DNA from: Streptomyces spiramyceticus
Lineage (GTDB): Bacteria > Actinomycetota > Actinomycetes > Streptomycetales > Streptomycetaceae
Length of the DNA stretch: 64,000 bases
Assembly (NCBI RefSeq): GCF_028807635.1
Contig: NZ_JARBAX010000001.1
Location: 310,001 to 374,000 of the forward strand
Reading direction: 5' to 3'
Position numbers and translations under genes: made by a program. A model generated the notes under the pieces. The model was not told where the DNA came from and made no database searches. It saw only the letters and a program-made list of their open reading frames with translations. Each line of letters starts with the position of its first letter. Position 1 is the stretch's first letter. Of this stretch, positions 7,174 through 16,554 are shown in pieces.

Positions 7174-7704
7174 ATGGCAGAGCAGGCGTTGATCAGCGGC
7201 GTGGGCGGCAAGGACCCGAAGATCGACCCGGCGGCATTCGCCGCGCCGACCTCCGTCGTGATCGGGGATGTCACGCTGAGCGCCGGCGCCAGCGTCTGGT
7301 ACCACACCGTGCTGCGCGCCGACTGCGGGCCGATCGTTCTCGGCGCCGACAGCAATATCCAGGACAACTGCACGGTCCACGTCGACCCCGGCTTCCCCGT
7401 CACCGTCGGTGACCGTGTCTCGGTGGGCCACAACGCCGTCCTGCACGGCTGCACCGTCGAGGACGACGTGCTGGTCGGCATGGGCGCCACGGTCCTCAAC
7501 GGGGCGCACATCGGCGCCGGTTCGCTGATCGCGGCACAGGCGCTCGTACCCCAGGGCATGCGAGTGCCCCCGGGCTCACTCGTCGCCGGCGTACCCGCCA
7601 AGGTGAAGCGGGAGCTGACCGACGAGGAGCGCGAGGGCATCAAGCTGAACGCCGCGATGTACCTGGAGCTGGCCAAGGGCCACCGCGAGGCACACGCGGA
7701 GTAG
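7174..7704 (+). CDS. Gamma-class carbonic anhydrase-like protein
   Basis: A 176-residue left-handed beta-helix protein of the gamma carbonic anhydrase/PaaY family. The metal-site pattern is clear: DNCTVHVD supplies the first His, and GHNAVLHGC supplies the HxxxxH pair that binds zinc at trimer interfaces. A C-terminal helix ends in LAKGHREAHAE. It may be an active CA or a CoA-thioester-related relative. ATG 7174 follows GAGGAGCACGTG, a good ribosome site. Confidence 0.92.
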   Translation: MAEQALISGVGGKDPKIDPAAFAAPTSVVIGDVTLSAGASVWYHTVLRADCGPIVLGADSNIQDNCTVHVDPGFPVTVGDRVSVGHNAVLHGCTVEDDVLVGMGATVLNGAHIGAGSLIAAQALVPQGMRVPPGSLVAGVPAKVKRELTDEEREGIKLNAAMYLELAKGHREAHAE

Positions 7705-7720
7705 GCGCAGGAGGCGTCCG

Positions 7721-8440
7721 TCAGTCGGCCGTCGCCGAGATCTTCTCCGGCACGGCGGCCGCCGGCTGGTCCCCGGCCTCTGCCTCGGCGCCTGCGCCCG
7801 CCCGGGCTTCCGCCTCCGCCCGCGCCTCCGACTGCTCCGCAGCCTTCTTCGCACGGTTCTTGAGAACCAGCATGGACGTGAGGCCGATCAGCACCGCGAG
7901 CACCAGGCCCAGCCACGAGAAGCGCTTGAGCCACGCCTCGGCGACGACGCCCACCGAGTAGATGACGGCGGTGGTGCCGCCCGCCCACAGGATGCCGCCG
8001 AAGACATTGGCGATCAGGAACTTCCAGTACGGCATGCGCAGTACGCCCGCAAGCGGACCCGCGAAGATCCGGAGCAGCGCCACGAAGCGGCCGAAGAAGA
8101 CCGCCCACATGCCCCACTTCTCGAAGGACCGCTCCGCCATCGCGATATTGGCTTCGCTGAAGTGCTTGGGGAACTTGCGGCCGAGCTTCGCCAGCAGCGG
8201 CCTGCCGCCCTTGCGCCCGATCGCGTAGCCGATCGAGTCGCCGATGATGGCGCCCGCCGTGGCGCATGCGCCCAGGACGTACGGGTCGATGTCGCCGTGC
8301 TGGGAGGCGAGGAGCGCCGAGCTGACGAGGACGATCTCGCCCGGCAGCGGAATACCCAGACTCTCCAGCCCGATGACGATCCCCACCAGGAGGTAAATGC
8401 TGACGGCCGGGATGGTCTCGAGCCACTCCGTGATGTGCAA
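7721..8440 (-). CDS. DedA family membrane protein
   Basis: A 239-residue polytopic membrane protein of the DedA/SNARE-associated family, now thought to include undecaprenyl-phosphate and phospholipid flippases. GIPLPGEIVLVSSALLA and GYAIGRKGGRPLLAKLGRKF are hallmarks, and FFGRFVALLRIFAGPLAGVL carries the conserved Arg residues. The tail (~residues 195-239) is Ala/Glu-rich and probably disordered. TTG 8440, preceded by CAGGAACC, is the best-supported start (LHITEWLE). The open frame upstream lacks family similarity. Confidence 0.9.
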   Translation of the reverse strand: MHITEWLETIPAVSIYLLVGIVIGLESLGIPLPGEIVLVSSALLASQHGDIDPYVLGACATAGAIIGDSIGYAIGRKGGRPLLAKLGRKFPKHFSEANIAMAERSFEKWGMWAVFFGRFVALLRIFAGPLAGVLRMPYWKFLIANVFGGILWAGGTTAVIYSVGVVAEAWLKRFSWLGLVLAVLIGLTSMLVLKNRAKKAAEQSEARAEAEARAGAGAEAEAGDQPAAAVPEKISATAD

Positions 8441-8520
8441 CGCCGGTTCCTGTCGTCGAGAAGATGCGGCTGCCCTGCCCGCCGTGCGCCCCCGTGGCAC
8501 ACGGCGGGCAGCCTACCTGG

Positions 8521-10137
8521 TCACGCCGTGGCGGCGGCGTCCCAGAGGTCGCACCGGTGCTCGCGGCCCACCGTCGTACTGATGGTGTTGCCGCCCGCCG
8601 ACGCGGTTTTCAGGGAGAGCACGTGCCCCGGGTCGCGCCGCTGGTCGGGCATGTCCGGGCCGCCCGTCGCGCGCGGCACGCCGTCGTGGATGAAGGAGCC
8701 CCAGTACTGCGTCATCTGCCGCGCGAGCACCCGCTGCTCCGCGTTGAGCGGGCTGTCGAGGCCGAAGTGCCGGAAGAGGTACTGCACCTCATTGACGTGA
8801 GTCGCCCCGAAGTCGAAGTCGGTGTCCAGGTCGCGCAGCGAGGCGAAGGGCGGCGACGTACGGTCGGCGAATTCGTACGCGTACACCGGCCCGCGCCGGG
8901 CGAGCGCCCCGTCCATGCGCAGGGCGGGGCAGGCGAAGAGCCGGTCGCCCATCGCCGCGCCGTACGCGAGGGTCGGGGACGCGTGGTCGCGCAGCGGATA
9001 GCGGGCCAGGACCTTGGCGCCCAGTTCGGGACCGTACGCCCTGGTGAGCGCGGCGGGGTACTGGGCGGCCGTCAGTGGCTCGCCGCGTCCGTCGAACTGG
9101 CCGAAGGCGAACAACGTCCCTTCGTCGCTGTTGGCGCCGTTCAGTACGGGCACGCGCGCGGAGCGGCCCGTCGCGTACGCCGTGGCGGGCTGGACCGGCA
9201 GGAAGGAGCCCCCGGCCACGGGCGCCCAGTCGAATCCCGCCTGTGCCTCAAGTACCTCCCTCGCGGGCTTCCGCCGCAGGCAGCCGGCGGCCGTACGGGC
9301 GTCCGTACAGCCGAGACGGGCCGCGAAGTCCGCCCCCTGCCGAGCCGCCTGCTCGCGGGTCCTGGCGGCACAGTCTTCGTACGCGCCGCTCTGGATGATC
9401 GCTGCGCCGAAGAGGCCGCGAGCGGGCGGCGAGGCGAGCTGGGTGCAGACGGAGCGGCCGCCCGCCGACTCGCCCGCGATGGTGACGCGCGCCGGGTCGC
9501 CGCCGAACCGGCCCGCATTGGCCCGCACCCAGCGCAGCGCGGCCTGCTGGTCGAGCATGCCGTAGTTCCCGGACACGCCGTCCTTCGCCTCGTCGTCGAG
9601 ACCGGCCGTCGCGAGGAACCCCATCGCGCCGAGGCGGTAGTTGACGGTCACGACGACAGTCTCGGTCGCGGTGGCGAAGGAGTCGGGGACGATGTCCTCG
9701 CCGCCGCCCGCGACGAGTGCGCCGCCGTGCAGCCACACCATGACCGGCAGCCCCCTCCGCTGCCGGTCGGGAGTGTAGACATTCAGGTCGAGGCAGTCCT
9801 CGGTGTGGCTGGGCTGCTCGTATCCGGGGTCCCAACTGGCCGTCTGTACGCAGCGGTTCCCGAACTCGGTGGCGTCCCTGACTCCCTGCCAGGCCGAGGC
9901 CCGGCGGGGCGCCTTCCAGCGCAGATCGCCGACCGGCGGCTCGGCGTACGGGACGCCGAGGAACTGACGGCCGTCGCCGGTGGCCGTCCCGCGCACCCAG
10001 CCCGCGTCCGTCCGTACGAGCGTGTTGTCCGTGTTGTCCGCCGCCTGCGCGGGAACGGGCGCCAGGACTGCCGCGCCGCAGGTCGCCCAGGCGGCGACCA
10101 ACAGCACGGCGCGGCGCATCCGGCCTTTGCTCATCAT
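8521..10137 (-). CDS. Secreted type-B carboxylesterase
   Basis: A 538-residue alpha/beta-hydrolase of the carboxylesterase/cholinesterase type. The N terminus MMSKGRMRRAVLLVAAW... with AQA-A forms a Sec signal peptide. Further landmarks are FLGVPYAEPPVG, the oxyanion element VWLHGGAL, and the nucleophile elbow GESAGG with Ser224. NSDEGTLF and GATHVNEVQYLF hold the acidic and His members of the triad region. Paired cysteines suit an exported enzyme. ATG 10137 is chosen because GGGAGAAC sits directly upstream. Substrate is unknown. Confidence 0.93.
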   Translation of the reverse strand: MMSKGRMRRAVLLVAAWATCGAAVLAPVPAQAADNTDNTLVRTDAGWVRGTATGDGRQFLGVPYAEPPVGDLRWKAPRRASAWQGVRDATEFGNRCVQTASWDPGYEQPSHTEDCLDLNVYTPDRQRRGLPVMVWLHGGALVAGGGEDIVPDSFATATETVVVTVNYRLGAMGFLATAGLDDEAKDGVSGNYGMLDQQAALRWVRANAGRFGGDPARVTIAGESAGGRSVCTQLASPPARGLFGAAIIQSGAYEDCAARTREQAARQGADFAARLGCTDARTAAGCLRRKPAREVLEAQAGFDWAPVAGGSFLPVQPATAYATGRSARVPVLNGANSDEGTLFAFGQFDGRGEPLTAAQYPAALTRAYGPELGAKVLARYPLRDHASPTLAYGAAMGDRLFACPALRMDGALARRGPVYAYEFADRTSPPFASLRDLDTDFDFGATHVNEVQYLFRHFGLDSPLNAEQRVLARQMTQYWGSFIHDGVPRATGGPDMPDQRRDPGHVLSLKTASAGGNTISTTVGREHRCDLWDAAATA

Positions 10138-10257
10138 GTTCTCCCTTGCCCTTGCTGAGGAGATGGCTGGCTGCATGAGCTGATTACACGTGCCAATGAA
10201 AGTGCCCGACGAAGCTAGGACCAGCCCTTCGAAGAGTCAATAAGTTGAACAAGAAAC

Positions 10258-10294
10258 AGCCGGACCGCCCCTCCGAACAGGGGGCGGCCCGGCT
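10258..10294 (-). terminator. Hairpin terminator downstream of the hotdog gene
   Basis: AGCCGGACCGCCCC (10258-10271) pairs with GGGGCGGCCCGGCT (10281-10294), with one mismatched pair. It lies 22 bp after the stop of the minus-strand gene at 10317. There is no U-tract, as is usual in streptomycetes. Confidence 0.75.
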
Positions 10295-10316
10295 GCCTTC
10301 AAAGCAACTACGGACG

Positions 10317-10769
10317 TCAGCTGTTGGGCCGGAGCGTCCAGACGACGGTCATCTCGCCCGTCACCGCACCGTCCTCACGCGTGATCGAGATGACCACCGG
10401 GAACTCGGGACGCTGCCCGGCGTCCAGCTCCGCGACGACGTCCGCCACCGGACGGCCGAGCGTCGCGGTAGCCGTCACCACACCCATGGCGAGCTTCTTG
10501 TAGCCGATCTCTGCACTGACGGCGAGCGGCACGGCTCGCGACAGCTGGTCCCCGAAGGCGGCGATGACGATCGCGCCGCTCGCCGACTCGGCGAGGGTGA
10601 ACATCGCGCCGGCGTGCGGTCCGCCCACGTGATTGTGGTAGTCGGCCTGATCCGGGAGGCGCACAACGGCACGCTCCGGGGTGGTCTCCAGGAACTCGAG
10701 GTTGAGGGTACGGGCCATGGGAACCGTGGCGACGAGCATCTCGCCGACGGACATCTGATCTGCGCTCAT
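10317..10769 (-). CDS. Hotdog-fold protein (PaaI/DUF4442 thioesterase-like)
   Basis: A 150-residue single hotdog domain. PDQADYHNHVGGPHAGAMFTLAESASG contains the HNHxGxxHxGAxFxLxE element of the PaaI/DUF4442 group, which place the substrate and the catalytic acid on the long helix. It probably hydrolyses an acyl-CoA or binds an acyl chain; substrate unknown. ATG 10769 (MSADQM) matches the family start. It is divergent from the YQQPG-repeat gene and ends at a clear terminator. Confidence 0.88.
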   Translation of the reverse strand: MSADQMSVGEMLVATVPMARTLNLEFLETTPERAVVRLPDQADYHNHVGGPHAGAMFTLAESASGAIVIAAFGDQLSRAVPLAVSAEIGYKKLAMGVVTATATLGRPVADVVAELDAGQRPEFPVVISITREDGAVTGEMTVVWTLRPNS

Positions 10770-10863
10770 GGGGCTCGATGTTACCCATGAGTAGGCAGGC
10801 TTGACCATCCCCTCGGGGGGCGGACGTGGCACCCGTGATGCCGCGCCTCTATGGTTACTCGCC

Positions 10864-11901
10864 ATGTGGCAAGGACAGCAGCCGCCCGGGGGCGAGCAGA
10901 ACCCGCAGGACCCTAACCAGAACCCGTATCAACAGCCGGGATACCAGCAGCCGGGTTACCAGCAGCCGGGCCGGCCGTCCGGATATCAGCAGCCCGGGTA
11001 CCAGCAGCCGGGATATCAGCAGCCGAATCCGTACCAGCAGCCGACCGTGCCGCAGTACGCCGTTCCGATGCCGCCGGGCACGCCCGGGCCGCCGGGCGGC
11101 AACCGGAAGAAGACCACGATCGTCGCGATCGTCGCGGCCACCGCCGTCGTCGCGGCCGCCGTGATCACCGGCGTAGTGGTCATGGGCAAGGACGACGAAG
11201 GAGGCTCCACCGAGGCGGACAAGAAGGCGAAGTCCTCGCCCTCCGCCACCGCCACATCGGAGAAGCCCTCAGCTCCCGCCTCGCCCGCCGAGAATCCGCG
11301 CGGCGGCTCGACCGAGGAGGCCAAGCCGACGATTCCCGGCTGGAAGGTCGTGACCAACCCGAATCACGGGAGCCGCTTCGACGTACCGCCGGAGTGGGAA
11401 GTGCAGAAGCCCGGCCTGACCATCAGCTACGAGAATTCCAAGAAACCGGACGAGCTTCTCATCGGGATGTCGTCGCCGGCGTATTTCAAGAGCAAGTGGT
11501 GCACCGCCGTCGTCGACGGCCGCAAGGACGAGTACAGGCTCGGCGCAGCCGGGACCCGGGGCGCGAACGGCGCCAGTAACGGGGGCACCGAGGCCGAGAA
11601 TGTGGCCGGCAATTGGGTCTTCGCCGCGTACGACCAGAACGAGACCGGCAAGTTCAAGATCTCCAAGGCCGTGCCGTTCACCTCCACGTCCGGACTCAAG
11701 GGCAGCGTGTCCACCGCGACCGTCACGGGCGTCAGCAAGAAGAACACCTGCGACAGTGACGGCAAGGCGATCGCCTTCGCATTCAAGAACGCGGACGGCG
11801 ACTTCGCCGTCTGGAGCCTGCACACGGCAAAGGGCGTCAAGGGCGAACTGCCGGAGACGACGATCCGCCAGATCCTCGGCACCGTCCGCCTGTCCGACTG
11901 A
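10864..11901 (+). CDS. Membrane-anchored protein with N-terminal YQQPG repeats
   Basis: A 345-residue protein. Residues ~10-60 are a low-complexity cytoplasmic region built from repeated GYQQP-type pentapeptides, followed by Pro/Gly-rich linker. A single transmembrane segment (TTIVAIVAATAVVAAAVITG, ~residues 81-105) precedes a Ser/Thr/Ala-rich spacer and a ~180-residue extracellular domain. That domain begins near PGWKVVTNPNHGSRFDVP and contains two cysteines. The architecture is common in Streptomyces surface proteins of unknown function. The start is placed at the first codon of the MWQGQQPP sequence. Confidence 0.85.
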   Translation: MWQGQQPPGGEQNPQDPNQNPYQQPGYQQPGYQQPGRPSGYQQPGYQQPGYQQPNPYQQPTVPQYAVPMPPGTPGPPGGNRKKTTIVAIVAATAVVAAAVITGVVVMGKDDEGGSTEADKKAKSSPSATATSEKPSAPASPAENPRGGSTEEAKPTIPGWKVVTNPNHGSRFDVPPEWEVQKPGLTISYENSKKPDELLIGMSSPAYFKSKWCTAVVDGRKDEYRLGAAGTRGANGASNGGTEAENVAGNWVFAAYDQNETGKFKISKAVPFTSTSGLKGSVSTATVTGVSKKNTCDSDGKAIAFAFKNADGDFAVWSLHTAKGVKGELPETTIRQILGTVRLSD

Positions 11902-11910
11902 CACGGCCGC

Positions 11911-11945
11911 CCGGCCGGCCGACTGACCGGCCGTCGGCTGGCCGG
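11911..11945 (+). terminator. Hairpin terminator after the YQQPG-repeat gene
   Basis: CCGGCCGGCCGAC (11911-11923) pairs with GTCGGCTGGCCGG (11933-11945), 12 of 13 pairs, with a 9-nt loop. It starts 10 bp after the stop codon. Confidence 0.7.
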
Positions 11946-12010
11946 ATTCTGAGCAAATCTGTCGCTCAATCGGTTTGGCAACGCGGGGCAATGACAGCGA
12001 TAGTCCGGAA

Positions 12011-13327
12011 GTGACATCTCCTGCCGCCGCCCCTCGCCGCATCAGCCGCCGCCCCGAGTGGGCCGGCCGCAACTACACACTGCTGACCGCCGCCGCGATC
12101 GTGACGAACCTGGGTACCCATGGTGCGTTGATCGCGGCGGCGTTCGCGGTTCTCCAGGCGGGCGGCGACGGCAGTGACGTGGGCCTAGTGGCCGCGGCCC
12201 GCACTCTGCCCCTCGTCCTGTTCCTCCTCATAGGCGGCGCGGTGGCCGACCGGGTACCGAGGCACCGGGTGATGGTCGCCGCCAACGCCCTCAACTGCGT
12301 GTCCCAGGGGGCTTTCGCCGTCCTGGTCCTGGCCGGCGACCCCCAGCTGTGGCAGATGATGCTGCTCACCGCCCTGTGCGGCACCGGCCAGGCGTTCTTC
12401 AACCCGGCGGCCGAGGGCATGCTGCTCTCCAGCGTCAGCGGCGAGCAGGCCAACCGTGCCTTCGCCCTCTTCCGGATGGCCATGCACGGCGCCGGCATCG
12501 GCGGCGCAGCGCTCGGCGGTGCGCTGATCGCCGCGTTCGGTCCCGGCTGGGTGCTCGCCGTCGACGCCGCGGCTTTCGCGGTGGCCGGCGCGCTGCGCGC
12601 CTTCCTCGACGTGAGCCACATCGCGCCGCGCGAGCCGGGCGGCGGGATGCTGTCCGATCTGCGCGAAGGCTGGCAGGAGTTCGTCGGCCGGCCGTGGCTG
12701 TGGAGCATCGTGGCGCAGTTCTCGGTGGTCGTCGCCGTCGTCGGAGCTGCCGAGGCGGTGTACGGGCCGTTGGTCGCCCGCGACGAACTGGGCGGCGCGG
12801 CGCCCTGGGGCCTGGCACTGGCCGCGTTCGGTGTCGGCACGCTCGGCGGCGCGCTGCTGATGATGCGGTGGAAGCCCCGGCGCCTGCTGCTCGCCGGAAC
12901 GCTGTGCGTCTTCCCGCTCGCGCTGCCCTCGGCGGCGCTCGCCGTACCGCTGCCGGTGGCTGCGCTCGCGGCGGTGATGTTCTTCAGCGGCATCGCGATC
13001 GAGGTGTTCGGCGTGTCGTGGATGACCACGCTGCACCAGGAGATCCCGGAGGAGAAGTTCTCGCGGGTGTCGGCGTACGACTGGTTCGGTTCGGTGGCGA
13101 TGCTGCCGCTGGCCACCGCGGTCGCGGGCCCCGTGGAGAGCCTCTTCGGGCGGCACGAGGCGCTGTGGGGATGCGCGGCGCTGGTGGTCGTCGTCACGGC
13201 CGCGGTGCTGTTCGTGCCCGACGTACGGAATCTGACGCGGCGTACGCACGAGGTGGCGAAGGCGGTCGCGCCGGCCTCGTCAGCCTCGTCAGCCGATGCT
13301 GAAGGCGCCGCCGGGCGGCTCGGGTGA
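12011..13327 (+). CDS. MFS transporter
   Basis: A 438-residue major facilitator protein with twelve predicted helices, close to MFS_3/enterobactin-exporter-like members. ARTLPLVLFLLIGGAVADRV with PRHRVMV is the loop 2-3 motif (GxxaDRxxRrr). GMLLSSVSGEQANRAFALFR is typical of this subgroup. It is probably a drug or siderophore-like exporter; substrate unknown. GTG 12011 is chosen (GGAA upstream); alternatives add a short non-conserved leader. The last 39 bp overlap the convergent spermidine-synthase-like gene. Confidence 0.88.
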   Translation: MTSPAAAPRRISRRPEWAGRNYTLLTAAAIVTNLGTHGALIAAAFAVLQAGGDGSDVGLVAAARTLPLVLFLLIGGAVADRVPRHRVMVAANALNCVSQGAFAVLVLAGDPQLWQMMLLTALCGTGQAFFNPAAEGMLLSSVSGEQANRAFALFRMAMHGAGIGGAALGGALIAAFGPGWVLAVDAAAFAVAGALRAFLDVSHIAPREPGGGMLSDLREGWQEFVGRPWLWSIVAQFSVVVAVVGAAEAVYGPLVARDELGGAAPWGLALAAFGVGTLGGALLMMRWKPRRLLLAGTLCVFPLALPSAALAVPLPVAALAAVMFFSGIAIEVFGVSWMTTLHQEIPEEKFSRVSAYDWFGSVAMLPLATAVAGPVESLFGRHEALWGCAALVVVVTAAVLFVPDVRNLTRRTHEVAKAVAPASSASSADAEGAAGRLG

Positions 13328-14134
13328 CTCCACCGCGTCCTCGTCCCGTACGACGTCGGCGGCGGCGATGAAGCGCTCCAGCGAAGGCCCATGCTCCACG
13401 CGCGCGGGGAAGACGTCCGCGGCGGTGCGGCGGGCCAGAGCGGCCGTGGGCAGTGGCTCGTGCGAGGCGAGCAGCACCGCGTTGCCGAAGCGGCGGCCGC
13501 GCAGTACGCCCGGCTCGGCGATCAGCGCTATCTCTTCGAATGCGGCCGAGAGGTTGGCCAGTTGGGAGCGGAGGAAGGCGAACGGCGCACCGTCGGCGAG
13601 GTTGGCGGCGTAGATCCCGTCGGGACGCAGGACGCGTTCGGCTTCGCGTGCGTACTCGACGGATGTGAGGTGCGCGGGCACGCGGGAGCCGCCGAAGACG
13701 TCGGCGATCAGTACGTCGGCCGAGTCGGGCGCGGCGCTTTCGAGCCACTGGCGCGCGTCGGCGCCGTGCACCCGTATCCCCGCTCCGTCCGCGAGCGGCA
13801 GATGTTCGGTGACCAGTGCCAGCAGGCCCCGGTCGGCCTCGATGACGTCCTGGCGCGAGCCCGGCCTGGTCGCCGCCGTGTAGCGGGGCAGTGAGAGCCC
13901 TCCGCCGCCGAGGTGCACCACGTCGATGGCCGCGCCCTCGTCGGCCGCGCAGTCGACGACGTGGGCGAGCCGCCGGGCGTACTCGAACTCCAGGTAGGTG
14001 GGCTCGTCCAGGTCGACGTACGACTGGGGCGCACCGTCGACCGTGAGCAGCCACGCCCTCGGCCGGTCCACATCGGGCATCAGCTTGGCGGTGCCCCAGT
14101 CCACGTCCCGGATCACGGGTATCGGCTCGTCCAC
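13289..14134 (-). CDS. Spermidine synthase-like methyltransferase-fold protein
   Basis: A 281-residue protein with the spermidine synthase fold. VVHLGGGGLSLPRY is the nucleotide-binding glycine loop, DVIEADRGLLALV the acidic strand, and DVLIADVFGGSRVPAHLTS the DxFxG active-site segment. Residues binding polyamine are only partly conserved, so the substrate need not be putrescine; actinobacterial members are often just called fused or orphan spermidine synthases. Stand-alone gene. Confidence 0.85.
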   Translation of the reverse strand: MDEPIPVIRDVDWGTAKLMPDVDRPRAWLLTVDGAPQSYVDLDEPTYLEFEYARRLAHVVDCAADEGAAIDVVHLGGGGLSLPRYTAATRPGSRQDVIEADRGLLALVTEHLPLADGAGIRVHGADARQWLESAAPDSADVLIADVFGGSRVPAHLTSVEYAREAERVLRPDGIYAANLADGAPFAFLRSQLANLSAAFEEIALIAEPGVLRGRRFGNAVLLASHEPLPTAALARRTAADVFPARVEHGPSLERFIAAADVVRDEDAVESPEPPGGAFSIG

Positions 14135-14156
14135 CCCACCATTGTGCGCCGCCGGG

Positions 14157-15005
14157 TCACCCGGACCAGACCGCGGCGACCGCCCGGGCGTGCGCGGCCG
14201 CCTGGGCGTAGCCCGCGCGGGCTGCCGGTGCGCGGCGGGTGGGGTCGAGGGTGTTGCGGCCGAACGCCTTCCTGGCGGCGGCGTCCGGCGTGATCACCTC
14301 GACGCGCGCGCCCGCGGCGGCGAGCGCTGCCGCCTGGGTGCGCGGTGAGGCGATGGCCTTGGTGCCCCAGGCGTTCGGGGCGATGATGACGACGCGTCGA
14401 TATCCGGCTGCGAGGTGGGCGTTGGCCGAGGAGTGCAGGGCGCCGTCGATCCATTTGCGGCCCTCTATGGTGACGGCCGGCCAGACCCCCGGTACGGCAC
14501 AACTGGCGCCCACCGCGTCCACGACCGGGACACCGCTGTCCCGGTCGAAGGGGCGGAGTGCGCCGGTGAGGGCGTCGACGGCGGTGACGACCAGGGCCCT
14601 TTCCGGCCAGTCGTGGGACACAAGACGCCCCGCGATCACCTTGCGCCGCGCGGCCTCGTCCCCGTCCATGGTGTCCGCTTCGAGCGCCATGCGCCCCAGT
14701 TTCTGTCCGCACGACTCGGGGGTACGGGAGGACAGCACCGCCCGCGCGTAGCGCAGGAACGTGGCGCTGCCGATGCGTGCGGGAACCTCGCCCGCGGGGT
14801 CGCGGAGCTGGCGCTCGTACAGCTCGGCGAGGGTCAGCAGCCCGGAGGTGAGCTGCGCGCCAATGATCGACCCCGCGGAGGAGCCCACGACAAGGTCCGC
14901 GTCGCTCAGATCCGTGCCGCCCTCGGCGAGCCCATGCAGTACGCCCGCTTCCCACCCGGCTCCGGTAAGCCCGCCGCCGCCCAGTACCAGTGCCGTATCC
15001 GTCAT
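14157..15005 (-). CDS. Patatin-like phospholipase
   Basis: A 282-residue patatin-family lipid acyl hydrolase. VLGGGGLTGAGWEAGVLHGL is the oxyanion-hole glycine cluster, VVGSSAGSIIGAQL the GxSxG nucleophile elbow, and WIDGALHSSANAHLAAGY carries the DG(A/G) catalytic Asp. No signal peptide, so a cytoplasmic or membrane-associated lipase acting on phospholipids is inferred. ATG 15005 (MTDTALVLGGGG) sits directly before the conserved start; a longer frame lacks similarity. Confidence 0.9.
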   Translation of the reverse strand: MTDTALVLGGGGLTGAGWEAGVLHGLAEGGTDLSDADLVVGSSAGSIIGAQLTSGLLTLAELYERQLRDPAGEVPARIGSATFLRYARAVLSSRTPESCGQKLGRMALEADTMDGDEAARRKVIAGRLVSHDWPERALVVTAVDALTGALRPFDRDSGVPVVDAVGASCAVPGVWPAVTIEGRKWIDGALHSSANAHLAAGYRRVVIIAPNAWGTKAIASPRTQAAALAAAGARVEVITPDAAARKAFGRNTLDPTRRAPAARAGYAQAAAHARAVAAVWSG

Positions 15006-15354
15006 GCGAAGAGTGTGCCGCACCCCCGAACGCCCGCCTCCCCGGGGTTGCTCAGGACAGCCAAGTGCTACCCCCCAACACACACCTAGGCACCGCCACC
15101 CGGGCCGCGCCCGAAGCACGGCACGCATCAGGCCCCGACCCAAGCACGTGCCCTGCCCGATCCGCCCCGCCCCGCCCTCATGCGACGCGTCAGGACGTCC
15201 GCCCTGTCCGGCCTCCCGTCAGAGCCCGGCCAGGCCGACGCGTCGGCGAGCGCCCGTGCGCTCGCGCGACGCGTCGGGCCGGATCGGGTCGCGTCGGGCC
15301 GGGTCGGGCGATCAGCCGGGCCACCACTGTCGGGCGATCGGCACGGTCAGCGCG
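15006..15354. other. Gene-free stretch between the patatin gene and tuf3
   Basis: This 349-bp stretch lies between the start of the patatin gene and the end of tuf3, both on the minus strand. I find no convincing gene. It holds several close variants of GCGTCGGGCCGG/GGTCGGGCGATC between 15260 and 15345, which could form the tuf3 terminator, but no single clean hairpin stands out. Confidence 0.5.
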
Positions 15355-16554
15355 TCAGGCGACCAGCCCCGTCACCGTTCCGGCGCCGACCGTGCGGCCG
15401 CCCTCTCGGATTGCGAAGCCCAGGCCGGGCTCCAGGGGCACCGCGCGGCCCAGCTCTACGGTCAGGGTGACCGTGTCGCCGGGGCGCGCTACCGGCGTCT
15501 CGCCGAGGTCGATGTCGCCCACGACGTCCGCAGTGCGGATGTAGAACTGCGGCCGGTAGCCCGTCGCGACCGGTGTCGTGCGACCGCCCTCCCGCGCCGA
15601 CAGGACGTACACCTGCGCGGTGAAGCGCCGACTGGGCGTGACGCTGCCGGGGGCGGCCACCACGTGGCCCCGGCGCACCGCGTCGCGCGGCATGCCGCGC
15701 AGCAGCAGCGCGACGTTGTCCCCGGCCTCGGCGGACTCCATCGGCTTCCCGAAGGTTTCCAGGCCGGTGACGACCGTCTCGCCCGCTTTCCATGTCACAG
15801 TCGCGCCCAGGACCTCCACCCGGTCGCCGACCCTGATGGTGCCGCGCTCGACGGCGCCGGTGACGACCGTGCCGCGCCCGGTGATGGTCAGCACGTTCTC
15901 GACGGGCATGAGGAACGGCGCGTCCGTGTACCGCTCCGGAATCGGTACGTACGTGTCCACCGCGTCCAGCAGTGCCTCGATCGCCGCCGCCCAGCGCGGG
16001 TCTCCCTCCAGGGCCTTCAGCCCGGAGACCCGTACGACCGGCACGGCGTCGCCGCCGTAACCGTGCGCGGAGAGCAGTTCGCGTACCTCCAGCTCGACCA
16101 GGTCGGTCAGCACAGCGTCCTCGCCGTCGTCGACGGCGTCGGCCTTGTTGAGGGCGACGACGATGTGGTCGACACCGACCTGGCGGGCGAGCAGGACGTG
16201 TTCGGCGGTCTGCGGCATGATCCCGTCGAGCGCGGACACGACGAGGATCGCCCCGTCGAGCTGCGCGGCTCCGGTGACCATGTTCTTGACGTAGTCGGCG
16301 TGGCCGGGCATGTCGACGTGGGCGTAGTGCCTGGTGTCGGTCTCGTACTCGACGTGCGCGATGTTGATGGTGATGCCGCGCTGCGCCTCCTCGGGGGCCC
16401 GGTCGATGCGGTCGAACGGCACGAAAGTGCCCGCCCCGCGCTCGCTCAGGACCTTGGTGATGGCGGCGGTCAGGGTGGTCTTGCCGTGGTCGACGTGGCC
16501 CATGGTGCCGATGTTCAGGTGCGGCTTGGTGCGCACGTATGCCGTCTTGGGCAT
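15355..16554 (-). CDS. tuf3: Elongation factor Tu, divergent paralogue (EF-Tu3 type)
   Basis: A full-length 399-residue EF-Tu with all GTPase motifs: GHVDHGKT (residues 19-26), RGITI (59-63), DMPGH (81-85) and NKAD (136-139), then domains II and III ending [10 protein letters not shown]. It differs from housekeeping EF-Tu: the usual DCPGH Cys is Met, and the effector and domain II-III linker regions are unusual. It is also not in a str operon. Streptomyces are known to carry such a tuf3 gene, reported to be expressed under starvation and to resist kirromycin-class drugs. GAGGAAG precedes ATG 16554. Confidence 0.92.
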   Translation of the reverse strand: MPKTAYVRTKPHLNIGTMGHVDHGKTTLTAAITKVLSERGAGTFVPFDRIDRAPEEAQRGITINIAHVEYETDTRHYAHVDMPGHADYVKNMVTGAAQLDGAILVVSALDGIMPQTAEHVLLARQVGVDHIVVALNKADAVDDGEDAVLTDLVELEVRELLSAHGYGGDAVPVVRVSGLKALEGDPRWAAAIEALLDAVDTYVPIPERYTDAPFLMPVENVLTITGRGTVVTGAVERGTIRVGDRVEVLGATVTWKAGETVVTGLETFGKPMESAEAGDNVALLLRGMPRDAVRRGHVVAAPGSVTPSRRFTAQVYVLSAREGGRTTPVATGYRPQFYIRTADVVGDIDLGETPVARPGDTVTLTVELGRAVPLEPGLGFAIREGGRTVGAGTVTGLVA